Made by a program: the position numbers and the translations under genes. A model generated the notes under the pieces. That model was given only the letters and a program-made list of their open reading frames with translations, was not told the origin of the DNA and made no database searches. Below are positions 7,069-13,981 of a stretch of DNA of 50,004 bases, piece by piece (the stretch's first letter is position 1; each line of letters starts with the position of its first letter). Source of the DNA: Candidatus Gottesmanbacteria bacterium (GTDB taxonomy: Bacteria; Patescibacteriota; Microgenomatia; 2-02-FULL-39-11); NCBI GenBank assembly GCA_016195685.1, contig JACPZE010000041.1, positions 1 through 50,004 on the forward strand. Direction: 5' to 3'.

Positions 7069-8247
7069 TCATTCTGCCCGCAGAATATGTATAACAGCTG
7101 TTGCTCCGCTTCCGCCAACATTGTGGGTAAGACCAATTTTTGCTCCTTCCACTTGTTGTTTACCGGCGATACCTTTAAGTTGACGATAAATTTCTACAAT
7201 TTGTTTAACTCCCGTTGCCCCTACCGGGTGACCCGACGCTTTTAGTCCGCCGGAGGTATTTACCACCGGGCTACCTTTTCCTAATTTTGTTTTCCCTTCT
7301 TTTATCGCCTTCCCGGCTTGACCTTTTGGGAAGAAACCCAAATCCTCCATAGCTATAATTTCTGCAATGGTAAAGCAATCATGCACTTCAGCAACATCGA
7401 CTTCTTTTGGAATTATATTTGCTTCCTTATATGCTTTTTCACTGGCTTCAACTGTTGCATAAATAGTAGTTAAATCCTTACGCTCTGCTAATCCTAGCGT
7501 ATCAGTTGCTACAGCTGAAGCAATAATGTTGATAACCTTTTTGCTTTTTGTTATTTGCCCGCCTCGACCCGTCGGGACAGGTTTTTTGTTATTTGTGAGT
7601 ATCACTGCAGCTGCCCCATCTGTAATTGGTGAACAATCCAAAAGTTTAAGCGGCGATGCAATCATCGAACTTCTAAGCACCTGTTCAACGGTAATGGTAT
7701 TTCTGAATTGTGCATGCGAATTTAAAGACGCGTGATAGTGATTTTTCACCGCCACAGATGCCAATTCCTCCTCGGAAGTCCCGTATTTATCCATGTGTGC
7801 ACGCGCCATAAGAGCGTAAAGAGCCGGGAATGTAGCACCTGCCTCTCTCTCCATATCGCTTCCTGCACCCATAAGAGCTTGGGCAACTTCTTCCGGTTTA
7901 TGATCTGTCATTTTCTCCACTCCCAACACTAACACCTTATCGTAAAGACCAGAATTTACAGCCATTACTCCAGCATGTATTGCTAGTCCTCCGGATGCAC
8001 AAGCACCTTCAATTTTCATGGCCGGTACTGTCATTTTTAATTCTTCTGCAAAAAATGCGCCCAGATGGTCTTGTCCACCCAAAGAACTAGAAAGCATGTT
8101 TCCGACAAAAAGCGCTTTTATTTCTTTTGCGTTTATCTTTGCCTGAATTAATGCTCCAGCGACCGCCTCTTTTGCCAAATCACGTGGAGACCGATGCCAT
8201 AACTCTCCAAATTTAGTTGTTGCAGCAGCAATAATCTCAACTTTCAT
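7069..8247 (-). CDS. Acetoacetyl-CoA thiolase, archaeal/SCP-x-like type
   Basis: The 392-residue thiolase joins two acetyl-CoA to start the mevalonate pathway. It shows EGACASGG with nucleophile Cys83, GGLKASGHPVGATG with His340, and THNVGGSGATAV at the end. The Cys-x-Gly motif of classical biosynthetic thiolases is replaced by NVGGSG, as in the archaeal thiolases that act with HMG-CoA synthase and DUF35. Residues ~219-237 (NNKKPVPTGRGGQITKSKK) are extra compared with what I know of the family and coincide with a GC-rich DNA element. A good AGGGG ribosome-binding site precedes the ATG at 8247. It lies between HMG-CoA synthase and DUF35 genes in the operon. Confidence 0.88.
   Translation of the reverse strand: MKVEIIAAATTKFGELWHRSPRDLAKEAVAGALIQAKINAKEIKALFVGNMLSSSLGGQDHLGAFFAEELKMTVPAMKIEGACASGGLAIHAGVMAVNSGLYDKVLVLGVEKMTDHKPEEVAQALMGAGSDMEREAGATFPALYALMARAHMDKYGTSEEELASVAVKNHYHASLNSHAQFRNTITVEQVLRSSMIASPLKLLDCSPITDGAAAVILTNNKKPVPTGRGGQITKSKKVINIIASAVATDTLGLAERKDLTTIYATVEASEKAYKEANIIPKEVDVAEVHDCFTIAEIIAMEDLGFFPKGQAGKAIKEGKTKLGKGSPVVNTSGGLKASGHPVGATGVKQIVEIYRQLKGIAGKQQVEGAKIGLTHNVGGSGATAVIHILRAE
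7545..7595. repeat. GC-rich element with 13-bp direct repeats inside the thiolase gene
   Basis: TTTTTGTTATTTG is present at 7545-7557 and 7583-7595. The 25 bases between (7558-7582) are a GC-rich core beginning CCCGCCTCG and containing CCCGtCGGG. The layout is the same as in the mevalonate kinase gene: AT-rich direct repeats around a core starting CCCGCC. It is read in frame as residues ~219-237 of the thiolase. Confidence 0.6.
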
Positions 8248-8275
8248 ATTTATTCCCCTCGTGCTTTAGAACAAA

Positions 8276-8299
8276 CCCTTCGCTTCACTCAGGGCAAGC
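8276..8299. repeat. Short GC-richer repeat-like element between the HMG-CoA synthase and thiolase genes
   Basis: The only sizeable gap inside the operon (8248-8304) contains CCCTTCGCTTCACTCAGGG with flanking CAAGC. It resembles the family of dispersed CCTTCGACTTCGCTCAGG-type repeats found in many bacterial genomes. The assignment is from memory of that motif, not from a search. It lies just upstream of the thiolase ribosome-binding site. Confidence 0.4.
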
Positions 8300-8304
8300 A
8301 TATT

Positions 8305-9345
8305 TTATATTTTTTGGGTAAATTTTAGATATTCTGGATAAGAGATGTATTTTTTATTTTTTAAGATATTCAAAGTCGAATAATTTTTTTCCTGTTTTGC
8401 TAGATTTTCGGTTGTTTCAATCACAAATCCGTCAGACCCAGCCCCTGACCCATACGAAACCATAAATATTTTTTGTCCTGGTTTGGCAATATCAAGGACA
8501 GCCGAAAGACCTAAAAGGGATGAAGCGGAATAAGGATTGCCTATATAGTCAATCATAAGTGAGGGAGCGAGTTGCTTTTCTGTAAACCTTAGTCTTTTTG
8601 CAATTTCACGGGGAAATTTCCCGTTGGGCATATGAAAGACACAATAATCAAAATCAGAAGGACTTCTTTTTGTCTTCTCCATTAATCTTTTTGCCGCTCC
8701 TTCTACATGAGTAAAATAAGCTGGTTCACCGGTAAATCTTCCTCCATGAGTTGGATAAGGCACCCCGTCTCTCCTCCAAAAATCCGGAGTATCGGAAGAA
8801 TAAGAAGTAAAGTCAATAATTTTTGCCACACATTTATTCTTGCTATTTCCCAAAACTAAAGCGCAGGCTGCAGCTGCCGCGGTATACTCCAAAACATCAT
8901 GGGGTTTTGCTTGAGCTGTATCGCTACCTATAACTAATCCAAAGGTTATTTGACGACTGGATATAAGACCGGCTGCAAGAATTATTCCGGCCGTTCCCGC
9001 TTTACAGGCGAATTCCAAATCAGCTGCCAAATAATTCCTACCCACTCCTAAAAACTCGGCGACTATTGTCGACGTTGGATTCACGGCATAAGGATGACTT
9101 TCTGATCCTACCAAGCATAGTTCTATTTGGGAGGGCGTTATTTTTGCTTTTTTCAGGGCAATAGATGATGCCTCATACGCAAGAGTAACTGTATCCTCAT
9201 CAAATCCAGGCACTGATTTTTCGGTAACTCCCAGTGATTTTTCTATATCTTTGGAATTTTTGCCCCACAAAGAGGAAATATCGGATACTTTTATCCGATA
9301 TTTAGGGATATACACTCCGTAGCTTACGATACCAACATCTGTCAT
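8305..9345 (-). CDS. mvaS: Hydroxymethylglutaryl-CoA synthase, archaeal type
   Basis: The 346-residue enzyme condenses acetyl-CoA with acetoacetyl-CoA. It opens VGIVSYGVYIPKYRIKV and contains EKSVPGFDEDTVTLA, GSESHPYAVNPTSTIVAE, and AADLEFACKAGTAGI with nucleophile Cys114. His238 (CVFHMPNGKFP) and the C-terminal SYGSGAGSDGF complete the active-site elements. Both length and motifs match archaeal HMG-CoA synthases, not the longer mvaS of Gram-positive bacteria. It directly follows the reductase gene (stop and start adjacent) and precedes the thiolase and DUF35 genes, the order expected for genes of one channeling complex. Confidence 0.93.
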   Translation of the reverse strand: MTDVGIVSYGVYIPKYRIKVSDISSLWGKNSKDIEKSLGVTEKSVPGFDEDTVTLAYEASSIALKKAKITPSQIELCLVGSESHPYAVNPTSTIVAEFLGVGRNYLAADLEFACKAGTAGIILAAGLISSRQITFGLVIGSDTAQAKPHDVLEYTAAAAACALVLGNSKNKCVAKIIDFTSYSSDTPDFWRRDGVPYPTHGGRFTGEPAYFTHVEGAAKRLMEKTKRSPSDFDYCVFHMPNGKFPREIAKRLRFTEKQLAPSLMIDYIGNPYSASSLLGLSAVLDIAKPGQKIFMVSYGSGAGSDGFVIETTENLAKQEKNYSTLNILKNKKYISYPEYLKFTQKI

Positions 9346-10488
9346 TTATTTTTGTCTGGCAAGTCTTTCGTGTGCAGAAGCTAAACTACCTTCGGCAAGC
9401 GAGGCCAATAGGGAAATTTCACCTGCTAAAATAGCTGAGCCACAAATTTCTGCCAGTTTTAAACTGCTATCTTTCTCACCGTAAATATTTAAAATCGATA
9501 AGGCGTCTTTTTGACTGGGTAGTCCTGTACCCCCCCCAATTGTACCTACCATAAGATCCGGCAAATAAACAGAAACGTATAGATTGTCGTCTTTAACTTC
9601 TGTCGTTGTAATACCTACACTTCCTTCAGTAACATGCGCGATGTCTTGACCGGTCGCTAAAAAAAGAGCCGCGATAACATTTGCAAAATGGGCGTTAAAT
9701 CCTAATGATCCTGACATAATACTTCCCAACATACATTTTGATAGCCAGATATTATGTATCGTTTGTGCGTTAGTTTTAAGTGTTTCGCGAATTACATGAC
9801 CGGAAATCGTCGCTTCCGCCCAGACTTTTTTTCCACGGCCGGAAATAAAATTAAGCCAGCTTGGTTTTTTATCTATATCAAAATTGCCTGCTACCGAAAT
9901 ACACTTGATTGCTGTATTTGCTTCGATAAATCCTACAATTGCAGAAGTTGCAATTGTCGCCATATTCATTCCCATCGCTTCCTTTGTATCAAAATAAAAT
10001 CGAACGTAAACATATCCACCAACAAAGAAAACGCCCTTTTTTTTTAATTTTAAATGTCCGGATGTTTTAGAAGCAATTGTTCTTAATTCGTGGAAATTAT
10101 CATCCAGCCATTTTTGAAATTTTTGGCTTTCTTTTATACCAGAGGTTTTAAAAACAGGTCCCCGTGTCGCACCCACATCCTCAACGGCTACAGTTACCCC
10201 ACCGCTTTGAGTTATCGCCTTGCACCCGCGAGATACCGATGCCACAAAAGCTCCTTCAGTAGTAGCTAGCGGCAGATAATAATCGCCCTTTACATACTGT
10301 CCGTTTATAAGTAGTGGCCCGGCGACTCCTAATGGTATTTGAATTGCACCAATCATATTTTCGCAATTTGTAAACTGCGCCTTTTCCAAATCAGGAGGGT
10401 AAATCTTTATATTCTCAAGTTTTATCTTTTTATTTTCCTCGATAAATTGCAGCCTTTTATTTATTGTTTTAAAATCTCTGATACTCAT
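9346..10488 (-). CDS. hmgA: Hydroxymethylglutaryl-CoA reductase, class I-like
   Basis: The 380-residue enzyme reduces HMG-CoA to mevalonate. Visible motifs are ENMIGAIQIPLGVAGP, ATTEGAFVASVSRGCKA (Glu78), EAMGMNMATIATSA, the DKKPSWLN lysine (Lys207/208), GQDIAHVTEGS (Asp282), VGTIGGGTGLPSQ and catalytic His373 in HERLARQK. DKKP-type and HERL-type motifs and the length match the soluble class I enzymes of archaea rather than the class II enzyme of Gram-positive cocci. NADPH is therefore the likely cofactor. There is no N-terminal membrane domain. The start overlaps the upstream Yip1-like gene by 4 bases, which ties the pathway to the sigma-factor genes. Confidence 0.95.
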   Translation of the reverse strand: MSIRDFKTINKRLQFIEENKKIKLENIKIYPPDLEKAQFTNCENMIGAIQIPLGVAGPLLINGQYVKGDYYLPLATTEGAFVASVSRGCKAITQSGGVTVAVEDVGATRGPVFKTSGIKESQKFQKWLDDNFHELRTIASKTSGHLKLKKKGVFFVGGYVYVRFYFDTKEAMGMNMATIATSAIVGFIEANTAIKCISVAGNFDIDKKPSWLNFISGRGKKVWAEATISGHVIRETLKTNAQTIHNIWLSKCMLGSIMSGSLGFNAHFANVIAALFLATGQDIAHVTEGSVGITTTEVKDDNLYVSVYLPDLMVGTIGGGTGLPSQKDALSILNIYGEKDSSLKLAEICGSAILAGEISLLASLAEGSLASAHERLARQK

Positions 10489-11114
10489 AAAAATGGAATT
10501 CGGAAAATTCCCAGTTTATACATGATAAATGAATAAATAATTACACAAGGTATAACCAGTGTAGAGATTTGGGATATTTTCCAAAGATCAATCTTTAGAG
10601 AAAACCTCAAAGTAAGATAGTAAAGAATCATTTTCCACAAAAAAACAGCGACGGAAAAGGTTATGAAAACTGTACTGTATAGTTTACCTAAAAATGTCAT
10701 GGTTCTGGGTGGAGGTAGGATAAGATACAAGATCGATGTTGTAAAAAACCAAACGAGTGTAGGAACAAGTGAATAAATCCAAAGGAGATATAGCCTCTCT
10801 ATTTGTGTTTTGATATTTAATAATTTTCCTCCAACCACAAATACTGCCAGCATCATAACAAATCCCAGTATCGAAAAAAATATAAGGGTATTGAACTTTA
10901 TCGTCAATAAAAATGGGTTTTTTATGCCAGACCGGAGAGTGGATACAAATGCGAAATACAAGAAAATAAGTAAAGGAATAAATACTGTCTGAGAAAGATA
11001 GGTTTTTTCATGTGAAAGTTTCCTGTAAGTTACATAAGGACTATTAAATATTCCAGCTAAATTTCTGCCAAAAATAATAAAACTCCTTATAAATGAAAAA
11101 ATAAAAGTTTCCAT
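10485..11114 (-). CDS. Yip1-like multi-pass membrane protein
   Basis: The 209-residue protein has about five hydrophobic helices (roughly residues 41-62, 72-95, 108-131, 143-165 and 182-203). Its N-terminus contains FNSPYVTYRKLS, like the segment preceding the first helix in bacterial Yip1-domain proteins. The PPP in ILPPPRTMTFLGK lies between helices 3 and 4. It has no obvious catalytic residues. It sits between the sigma-factor gene pair and hmgA, overlapping hmgA by 4 bases, so it is co-expressed with isoprenoid synthesis. A role in sensing or handling membrane state is only a guess. Confidence 0.6.
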   Translation of the reverse strand: METFIFSFIRSFIIFGRNLAGIFNSPYVTYRKLSHEKTYLSQTVFIPLLIFLYFAFVSTLRSGIKNPFLLTIKFNTLIFFSILGFVMMLAVFVVGGKLLNIKTQIERLYLLWIYSLVPTLVWFFTTSILYLILPPPRTMTFLGKLYSTVFITFSVAVFLWKMILYYLTLRFSLKIDLWKISQISTLVIPCVIIYSFIMYKLGIFRIPFL

Positions 11115-11123
11115 AAAATATTC

Positions 11124-11357
11124 TTAGAAACCAAACTGAAGAATTGAGGCAATTTTTACCAAAGTTGAGCCGAGCATAAAATACAAGATAACTGTAGTAA
11201 AAAAAGAGATAAGAGCAGCACTCCTCCACGGAGAAAATTTAAAAAATGGAACGATCCTTTTGTAAACTCCGGTAAATGGCCCTATTGTTTGTGGAGGAAC
11301 CAAAGATACTTCACGCATTTTCGCGACCATTAGTTGATAAGTTTTTCCGTCTTTCAT
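11124..11357 (-). CDS. Small single-helix membrane protein encoded with the ECF sigma factor; anti-sigma candidate
   Basis: The 77-residue product has a basic N-terminal half (MKDGKTYQLMVAKMREVSLV) and one clear membrane helix (ALISFFTTVILYFMLGSTLV, residues ~48-67). The start overlaps the sigma factor stop by 4 bases. ECF sigma factors are very often followed by a membrane-bound anti-sigma factor. This is the only protein in that position, but it is far shorter than usual anti-sigma factors and shows no zinc-binding HxxxCxxC motif. The anti-sigma role is inference from position. Confidence 0.55.
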   Translation of the reverse strand: MKDGKTYQLMVAKMREVSLVPPQTIGPFTGVYKRIVPFFKFSPWRSAALISFFTTVILYFMLGSTLVKIASILQFGF

Positions 11358-11890
11358 ATTAAATAAGCTAAAGCAAATTCCTGCCTCGCCCGGAAAAGCT
11401 GACTCTCGGCGCTTTTAAAAGATATCGAGAGTTTCCTTGCAATTTCCGAAACGGTATAGCCGTAAACATATTTTAGCTTTAGAATTTTACTGTATCTAGG
11501 AGTAATATTTCTGAAAGTCTGTTTTATTTTTTGTTTTAATAGAGCTTCGTCAAGTAATTTTTCTGGGCCAAAAAGAGTGGATATAAGGGGCTCCACATCC
11601 GGAATTTTTGAGAAAACGATTGCTTTTATTTTCCTTCTGCGGTAGAAATCAATCACTTTATGATTTGCGATACTGCATATATATGTAAAAAGTGAAGACC
11701 TGAAAGAAAAATCCCGCAACGCTTCAAGTGCGGCAAGAAGGCTATCCTGCAAAATTTCTTCCGCATCTTTTTCGTTGGCTATTTTGTTTGTTATGAAAGT
11801 CAAAAGTCTCGGCTGGTATTTATCGTAGAAATACCGAAGCGCTTTTTCATTGCCCTTTAAAATTTGGGTTACCAGCTGTTTGTCATCCAT
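11354..11890 (-). CDS. ECF-type RNA polymerase sigma-70 factor
   Basis: The 178-residue product has region 2 (LVTQILKGNEKALRYFYDKY, then DAEEILQDSLLAALEALRDF and the region 2.3/2.4 segment SLFTYICSIANHKVIDFYRR). A linker leads to region 4 with its helix-turn-helix (YSKILKLKYVYGYTVSEIAR...SFKSAESQLFRARQEF). Regions 1 and 3 are absent, as in ECF sigma factors. I place the start at ATG 11890 because a strong TATAAT box (11939-11944) lies inside the longer open frame that begins at a TTG at 11968, and because region 2 begins at once after 11890. It heads a run of eleven genes that includes the whole mevalonate pathway. Confidence 0.85.
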   Translation of the reverse strand: MDDKQLVTQILKGNEKALRYFYDKYQPRLLTFITNKIANEKDAEEILQDSLLAALEALRDFSFRSSLFTYICSIANHKVIDFYRRRKIKAIVFSKIPDVEPLISTLFGPEKLLDEALLKQKIKQTFRNITPRYSKILKLKYVYGYTVSEIARKLSISFKSAESQLFRARQEFALAYLI

Positions 11891-11938
11891 AAAAATATCC
11901 GTACCTAATAAGTCGTTTATAACAGCGAAATCATGTAT

Positions 11939-11968
11939 ATTATAACTAATCGCATCTATATTTGACAA
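11939..11968 (-). promoter_or_regulatory. Promoter of the sigma factor-mevalonate operon
   Basis: On the minus strand TTGTCA (11963-11968), an 18-base spacer and a perfect TATAAT (11939-11944) face the sigma factor gene. Its -35 box occupies the same bases as the -35 box of the divergent pilin promoter. The leader to ATG 11890 would be about 40 bases. Confidence 0.68.
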
Positions 11969-11991
11969 ATCACAAAGCTTTTGACTAGACT
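11962..11991 (+). promoter_or_regulatory. Promoter of the pilin-like gene array
   Basis: TTGACA (11962-11967), an 18-base spacer and TAGACT (11986-11991) end 6 bases before the ATG at 11998, so the transcript would be leaderless. The hexamer is shared with the opposing sigma-factor promoter. Confidence 0.58.
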
Positions 11992-11997
11992 AATTGT

Positions 11998-12318
11998 ATG
12001 GGGTTGGTCAAAAATGTATACGCAGTGAATATTACCGACGAATGGCCTTTGGCAAAAGTATTTCCAGATTTAGGAAGTATACCTTCGCGTTTACTACCCA
12101 TGGCGCTTCTTTTCGGAGGGATTATTTTTTTCGTCATGGTCATAGTGGCAGGATTTAGTATCATGAAGGGAGCAGGAAGCGAAGATGCTCAAGCCAAAGA
12201 GAAATGGCACCGGGTCCTCACTTATGGGGCGGTTGGGCTGATGATCATGTTTAGCAGCTATTGGATATTGCAGATAATCAATTTTGTTACAAATCATTCG
12301 CTTGATAGTATTTTGTAA
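11998..12318 (+). CDS. Pilin-like two-helix membrane protein (VirB2/TrbC type)
   Basis: The 106-residue product has two hydrophobic helices (about residues 33-54 and 75-97). They are separated by the polar loop MKGAGSEDAQAKEKWHRVLT. The layout and the closing GLMIMFSSYWILQIINFV match the 1509 protein closely (GFLIIFAAYWIVQIVNQI). It is the first of six consecutive genes of this type and has its own leaderless-type promoter divergent from the sigma factor gene. The next gene starts two bases after its stop. Confidence 0.72.
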   Translation: MGLVKNVYAVNITDEWPLAKVFPDLGSIPSRLLPMALLFGGIIFFVMVIVAGFSIMKGAGSEDAQAKEKWHRVLTYGAVGLMIMFSSYWILQIINFVTNHSLDSIL

Positions 12319-12320
12319 TA

Positions 12321-12743
12321 ATGAAAATTAGTAATCTCTTTTCACTTCTCATTAATAAAGTTTTCGCGTGTGATCCTTCAGATCCCGGATGTGCTATCGG
12401 TAAATTATCACCTCTTCCCGGTATGGATCCTGGAATTGATCCAATCACTGGCCAATTTACAGGAATTGTAGTTTTCTTAAATTCAATACTTCGGCTCGTT
12501 TTTATTGTCGCTGGTATATGGGCATTCCTCAATTTCATCATCGCCGGTTATGGTTTTATGAACGCGGGCGGAGATGGAAAAAACATCACCAAAGCCTGGG
12601 ATCGGATCTGGCAAACATTCTTAGGACTACTTGTGATCGTCGCCTCATTTCTACTGGCAGCCATTGCCGGTATCTTAATTTTTCATAACGCAGGAGCAAT
12701 ACTTAATCCTACTCTTGGAGGAGCACCTGGAGCAAAACCGTGA
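12321..12743 (+). CDS. Pilin-like two-helix membrane protein
   Basis: The 140-residue product starts MKISNLFSLLINKVFACDPS, then a Pro/Gly-rich exterior segment with two cysteines (CDPSDPGC). Two helices follow (about residues 51-75 and 94-122) around the loop FMNAGGDGKNITKAWDRIWQ. The A-G-G-D-x-K-x-x-x-x-A-x-x-R loop is the form shared by the family. The long N-terminal exterior part and a Gly/Pro C-tail set it apart from its neighbours. The next gene begins in its stop codon (GTGA overlap), so the two are coupled. Confidence 0.68.
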   Translation: MKISNLFSLLINKVFACDPSDPGCAIGKLSPLPGMDPGIDPITGQFTGIVVFLNSILRLVFIVAGIWAFLNFIIAGYGFMNAGGDGKNITKAWDRIWQTFLGLLVIVASFLLAAIAGILIFHNAGAILNPTLGGAPGAKP

Positions 12744-13165
12744 AAAAAAGAATACTTTCTTTATTTATCGCTATTTCTACATTACTTACAAGTAACGGCA
12801 TTGCGGTTGCCGCTACAGGTATTGGTTGTGGGAGCGGATTCGGCCCGATCGCGGAATTGCTTTGCGGAAATAGCGATAACACGAAAGTAGGTATTTCTCT
12901 GAATAAAATCATAAGTACTGTTGTTGGCGTTATGACTGCAGCTGCGGCTATTTATTTTATTTTTCAGTTTATTCAAGGCGGATTCGGATGGATCACATCA
13001 GGGGGGGATAAAAATAACTTACAACAATCCAGAGACAGGATCATCAATGCCACTATCGGACTGATCATTGTGGTTTCTGCTTGGGCAGTAATCGGAGTAA
13101 TTGGAAAAATTCTGGGTTTGGATATCCTAAATCCGGGAAGTTTACTACTTAATTTGGGAAAATAA
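12740..13165 (+). CDS. Pilin-like two-helix membrane protein
   Basis: The 141-residue protein starts at a GTG that overlaps the previous TGA. It has an N-terminal signal-like segment (KKRILSLFIAISTLLTSNG, then AVAATG), a short Cys-containing part, and two helices around FGWITSGGDKNNLQQSRDRI. The second helix ends IGVIGKILGLDIL. The WITSGGDK loop is the core family motif. It closely resembles the proteins at 13167 and 13586. A cleaved signal peptide followed by two helices is the usual form of a VirB2-type pilin precursor. Confidence 0.75.
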   Translation: MKKRILSLFIAISTLLTSNGIAVAATGIGCGSGFGPIAELLCGNSDNTKVGISLNKIISTVVGVMTAAAAIYFIFQFIQGGFGWITSGGDKNNLQQSRDRIINATIGLIIVVSAWAVIGVIGKILGLDILNPGSLLLNLGK

Positions 13166-13166
13166 T

Positions 13167-13538
13167 ATGAAAATATTTCTTGCTGAAGATATTCCACCCA
13201 TCAATAATCCCGTACTTCCCAACATCGCCAATAAAAAATCAGGCGATGCCCCAACTGTCTTTGGAAATATCATTGCAGTTATTGTAGGCACGATGCTAAT
13301 AATCGCCACTCTTCTTGCCCTTTTTCAACTTCTGCAGGGAGGTTTTGAATGGATAACCTCCGGAGGGGATAAAACCGGTCTTGAAAACGCCCAACACCGC
13401 ATCACCAACGCCCTTGTCGGACTTTTGATAGTTTTTGCCGCTTGGGCGTTTTATTTAGTGATACTTCAAATACTGGGATTATCACTCGTTGGTGAAAACG
13501 GAGCGTTTAGTTTAATTTTACCCAGTCTTGGTAAATAA
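13167..13538 (+). CDS. Pilin-like two-helix membrane protein
   Basis: The 123-residue product has a short N-terminal segment without a clear signal peptide (MKIFLAEDIPPINNPVLPNI). Two helices (about residues 34-55 and 80-104) flank the loop EWITSGGDKTGLENAQHRITNA. The core ITSGGDK..LE.AQHRI.NAL.GLLIVFAAWA is nearly identical to the 13586 protein. It starts one base after the previous stop. It ends before a strong promoter at 13543, so transcription is refreshed there. Confidence 0.75.
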   Translation: MKIFLAEDIPPINNPVLPNIANKKSGDAPTVFGNIIAVIVGTMLIIATLLALFQLLQGGFEWITSGGDKTGLENAQHRITNALVGLLIVFAAWAFYLVILQILGLSLVGENGAFSLILPSLGK

Positions 13539-13542
13539 ATTC

Positions 13543-13571
13543 TTGACAGAGTCAAAATGATGCTACATAAT
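13543..13571 (+). promoter_or_regulatory. Promoter of the 13586 pilin-like gene
   Basis: A perfect TTGACA (13543-13548), a 17-base spacer and CATAAT (13566-13571) lie 14 bases before the ATG at 13586. The leader would be about 8 bases. It lies inside the pilin array, so this gene and those downstream can be expressed apart from the first four. Confidence 0.8.
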
Positions 13572-13585
13572 AAGAATTACCGTAT

Positions 13586-13972
13586 ATGAAAAAAATCATT
13601 GCCTTACTTACTTCCTCAAGTATTTTTTTCCTTAGCGCCTCTATCTCTTTTGCTGATGATTCAACCACCATCAATATCGTCAAACCGGATATTATTAAGA
13701 TCACCAACTTCGGGACTCTTATCGGGGGTATTGTAGGTATTGCGCTTGTATTGGCCGCGATATTTGCTTTTATTTATCTTATCTGGGGAGGTATCCAGTG
13801 GATCACTTCCGGCGGAGACAAAGCGGGAGTAGAAGCAGCCCAGCACAGAATTCAAGCCGCACTGCTTGGACTTTTGATCGTCGCTTCCACTTGGGCGTTG
13901 TTTTCTGTCATGGGTAGCATCCTAGGGATAGACATCTTCCATTTAAAACTGCCCGTTCTTGGCACCGGATAA
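13586..13972 (+). CDS. Pilin-like two-helix membrane protein with signal peptide
   Basis: The 128-residue product has a clear signal peptide (MKKIIALLTSSSIFFLSASI, then SFADDST). Its mature part has two helices around the loop QWITSGGDKAGVEAAQHRIQAA, ending ILGIDIFHLKLPVLG. It is the cleanest VirB2-like pilin precursor in the window and has its own strong promoter directly upstream. Such a promoter inside the array suggests it may be the most expressed subunit; that is inference. Confidence 0.78.
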   Translation: MKKIIALLTSSSIFFLSASISFADDSTTINIVKPDIIKITNFGTLIGGIVGIALVLAAIFAFIYLIWGGIQWITSGGDKAGVEAAQHRIQAALLGLLIVASTWALFSVMGSILGIDIFHLKLPVLGTG

Positions 13973-13981
13973 AACGACGAA

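Noticed and set aside
10810-11229. Antisense and alternative frames over the Yip1-like gene and the small sigma-operon gene
   Set aside because: The chosen frames form a chain of 4-base overlaps or short gaps with the operon; the others break it.
11891-11968. N-terminal extension of the sigma factor from a TTG start
   Set aside because: A TATAAT box with a good -35 lies inside this stretch, and region 2 of the sigma factor begins only after ATG 11890.
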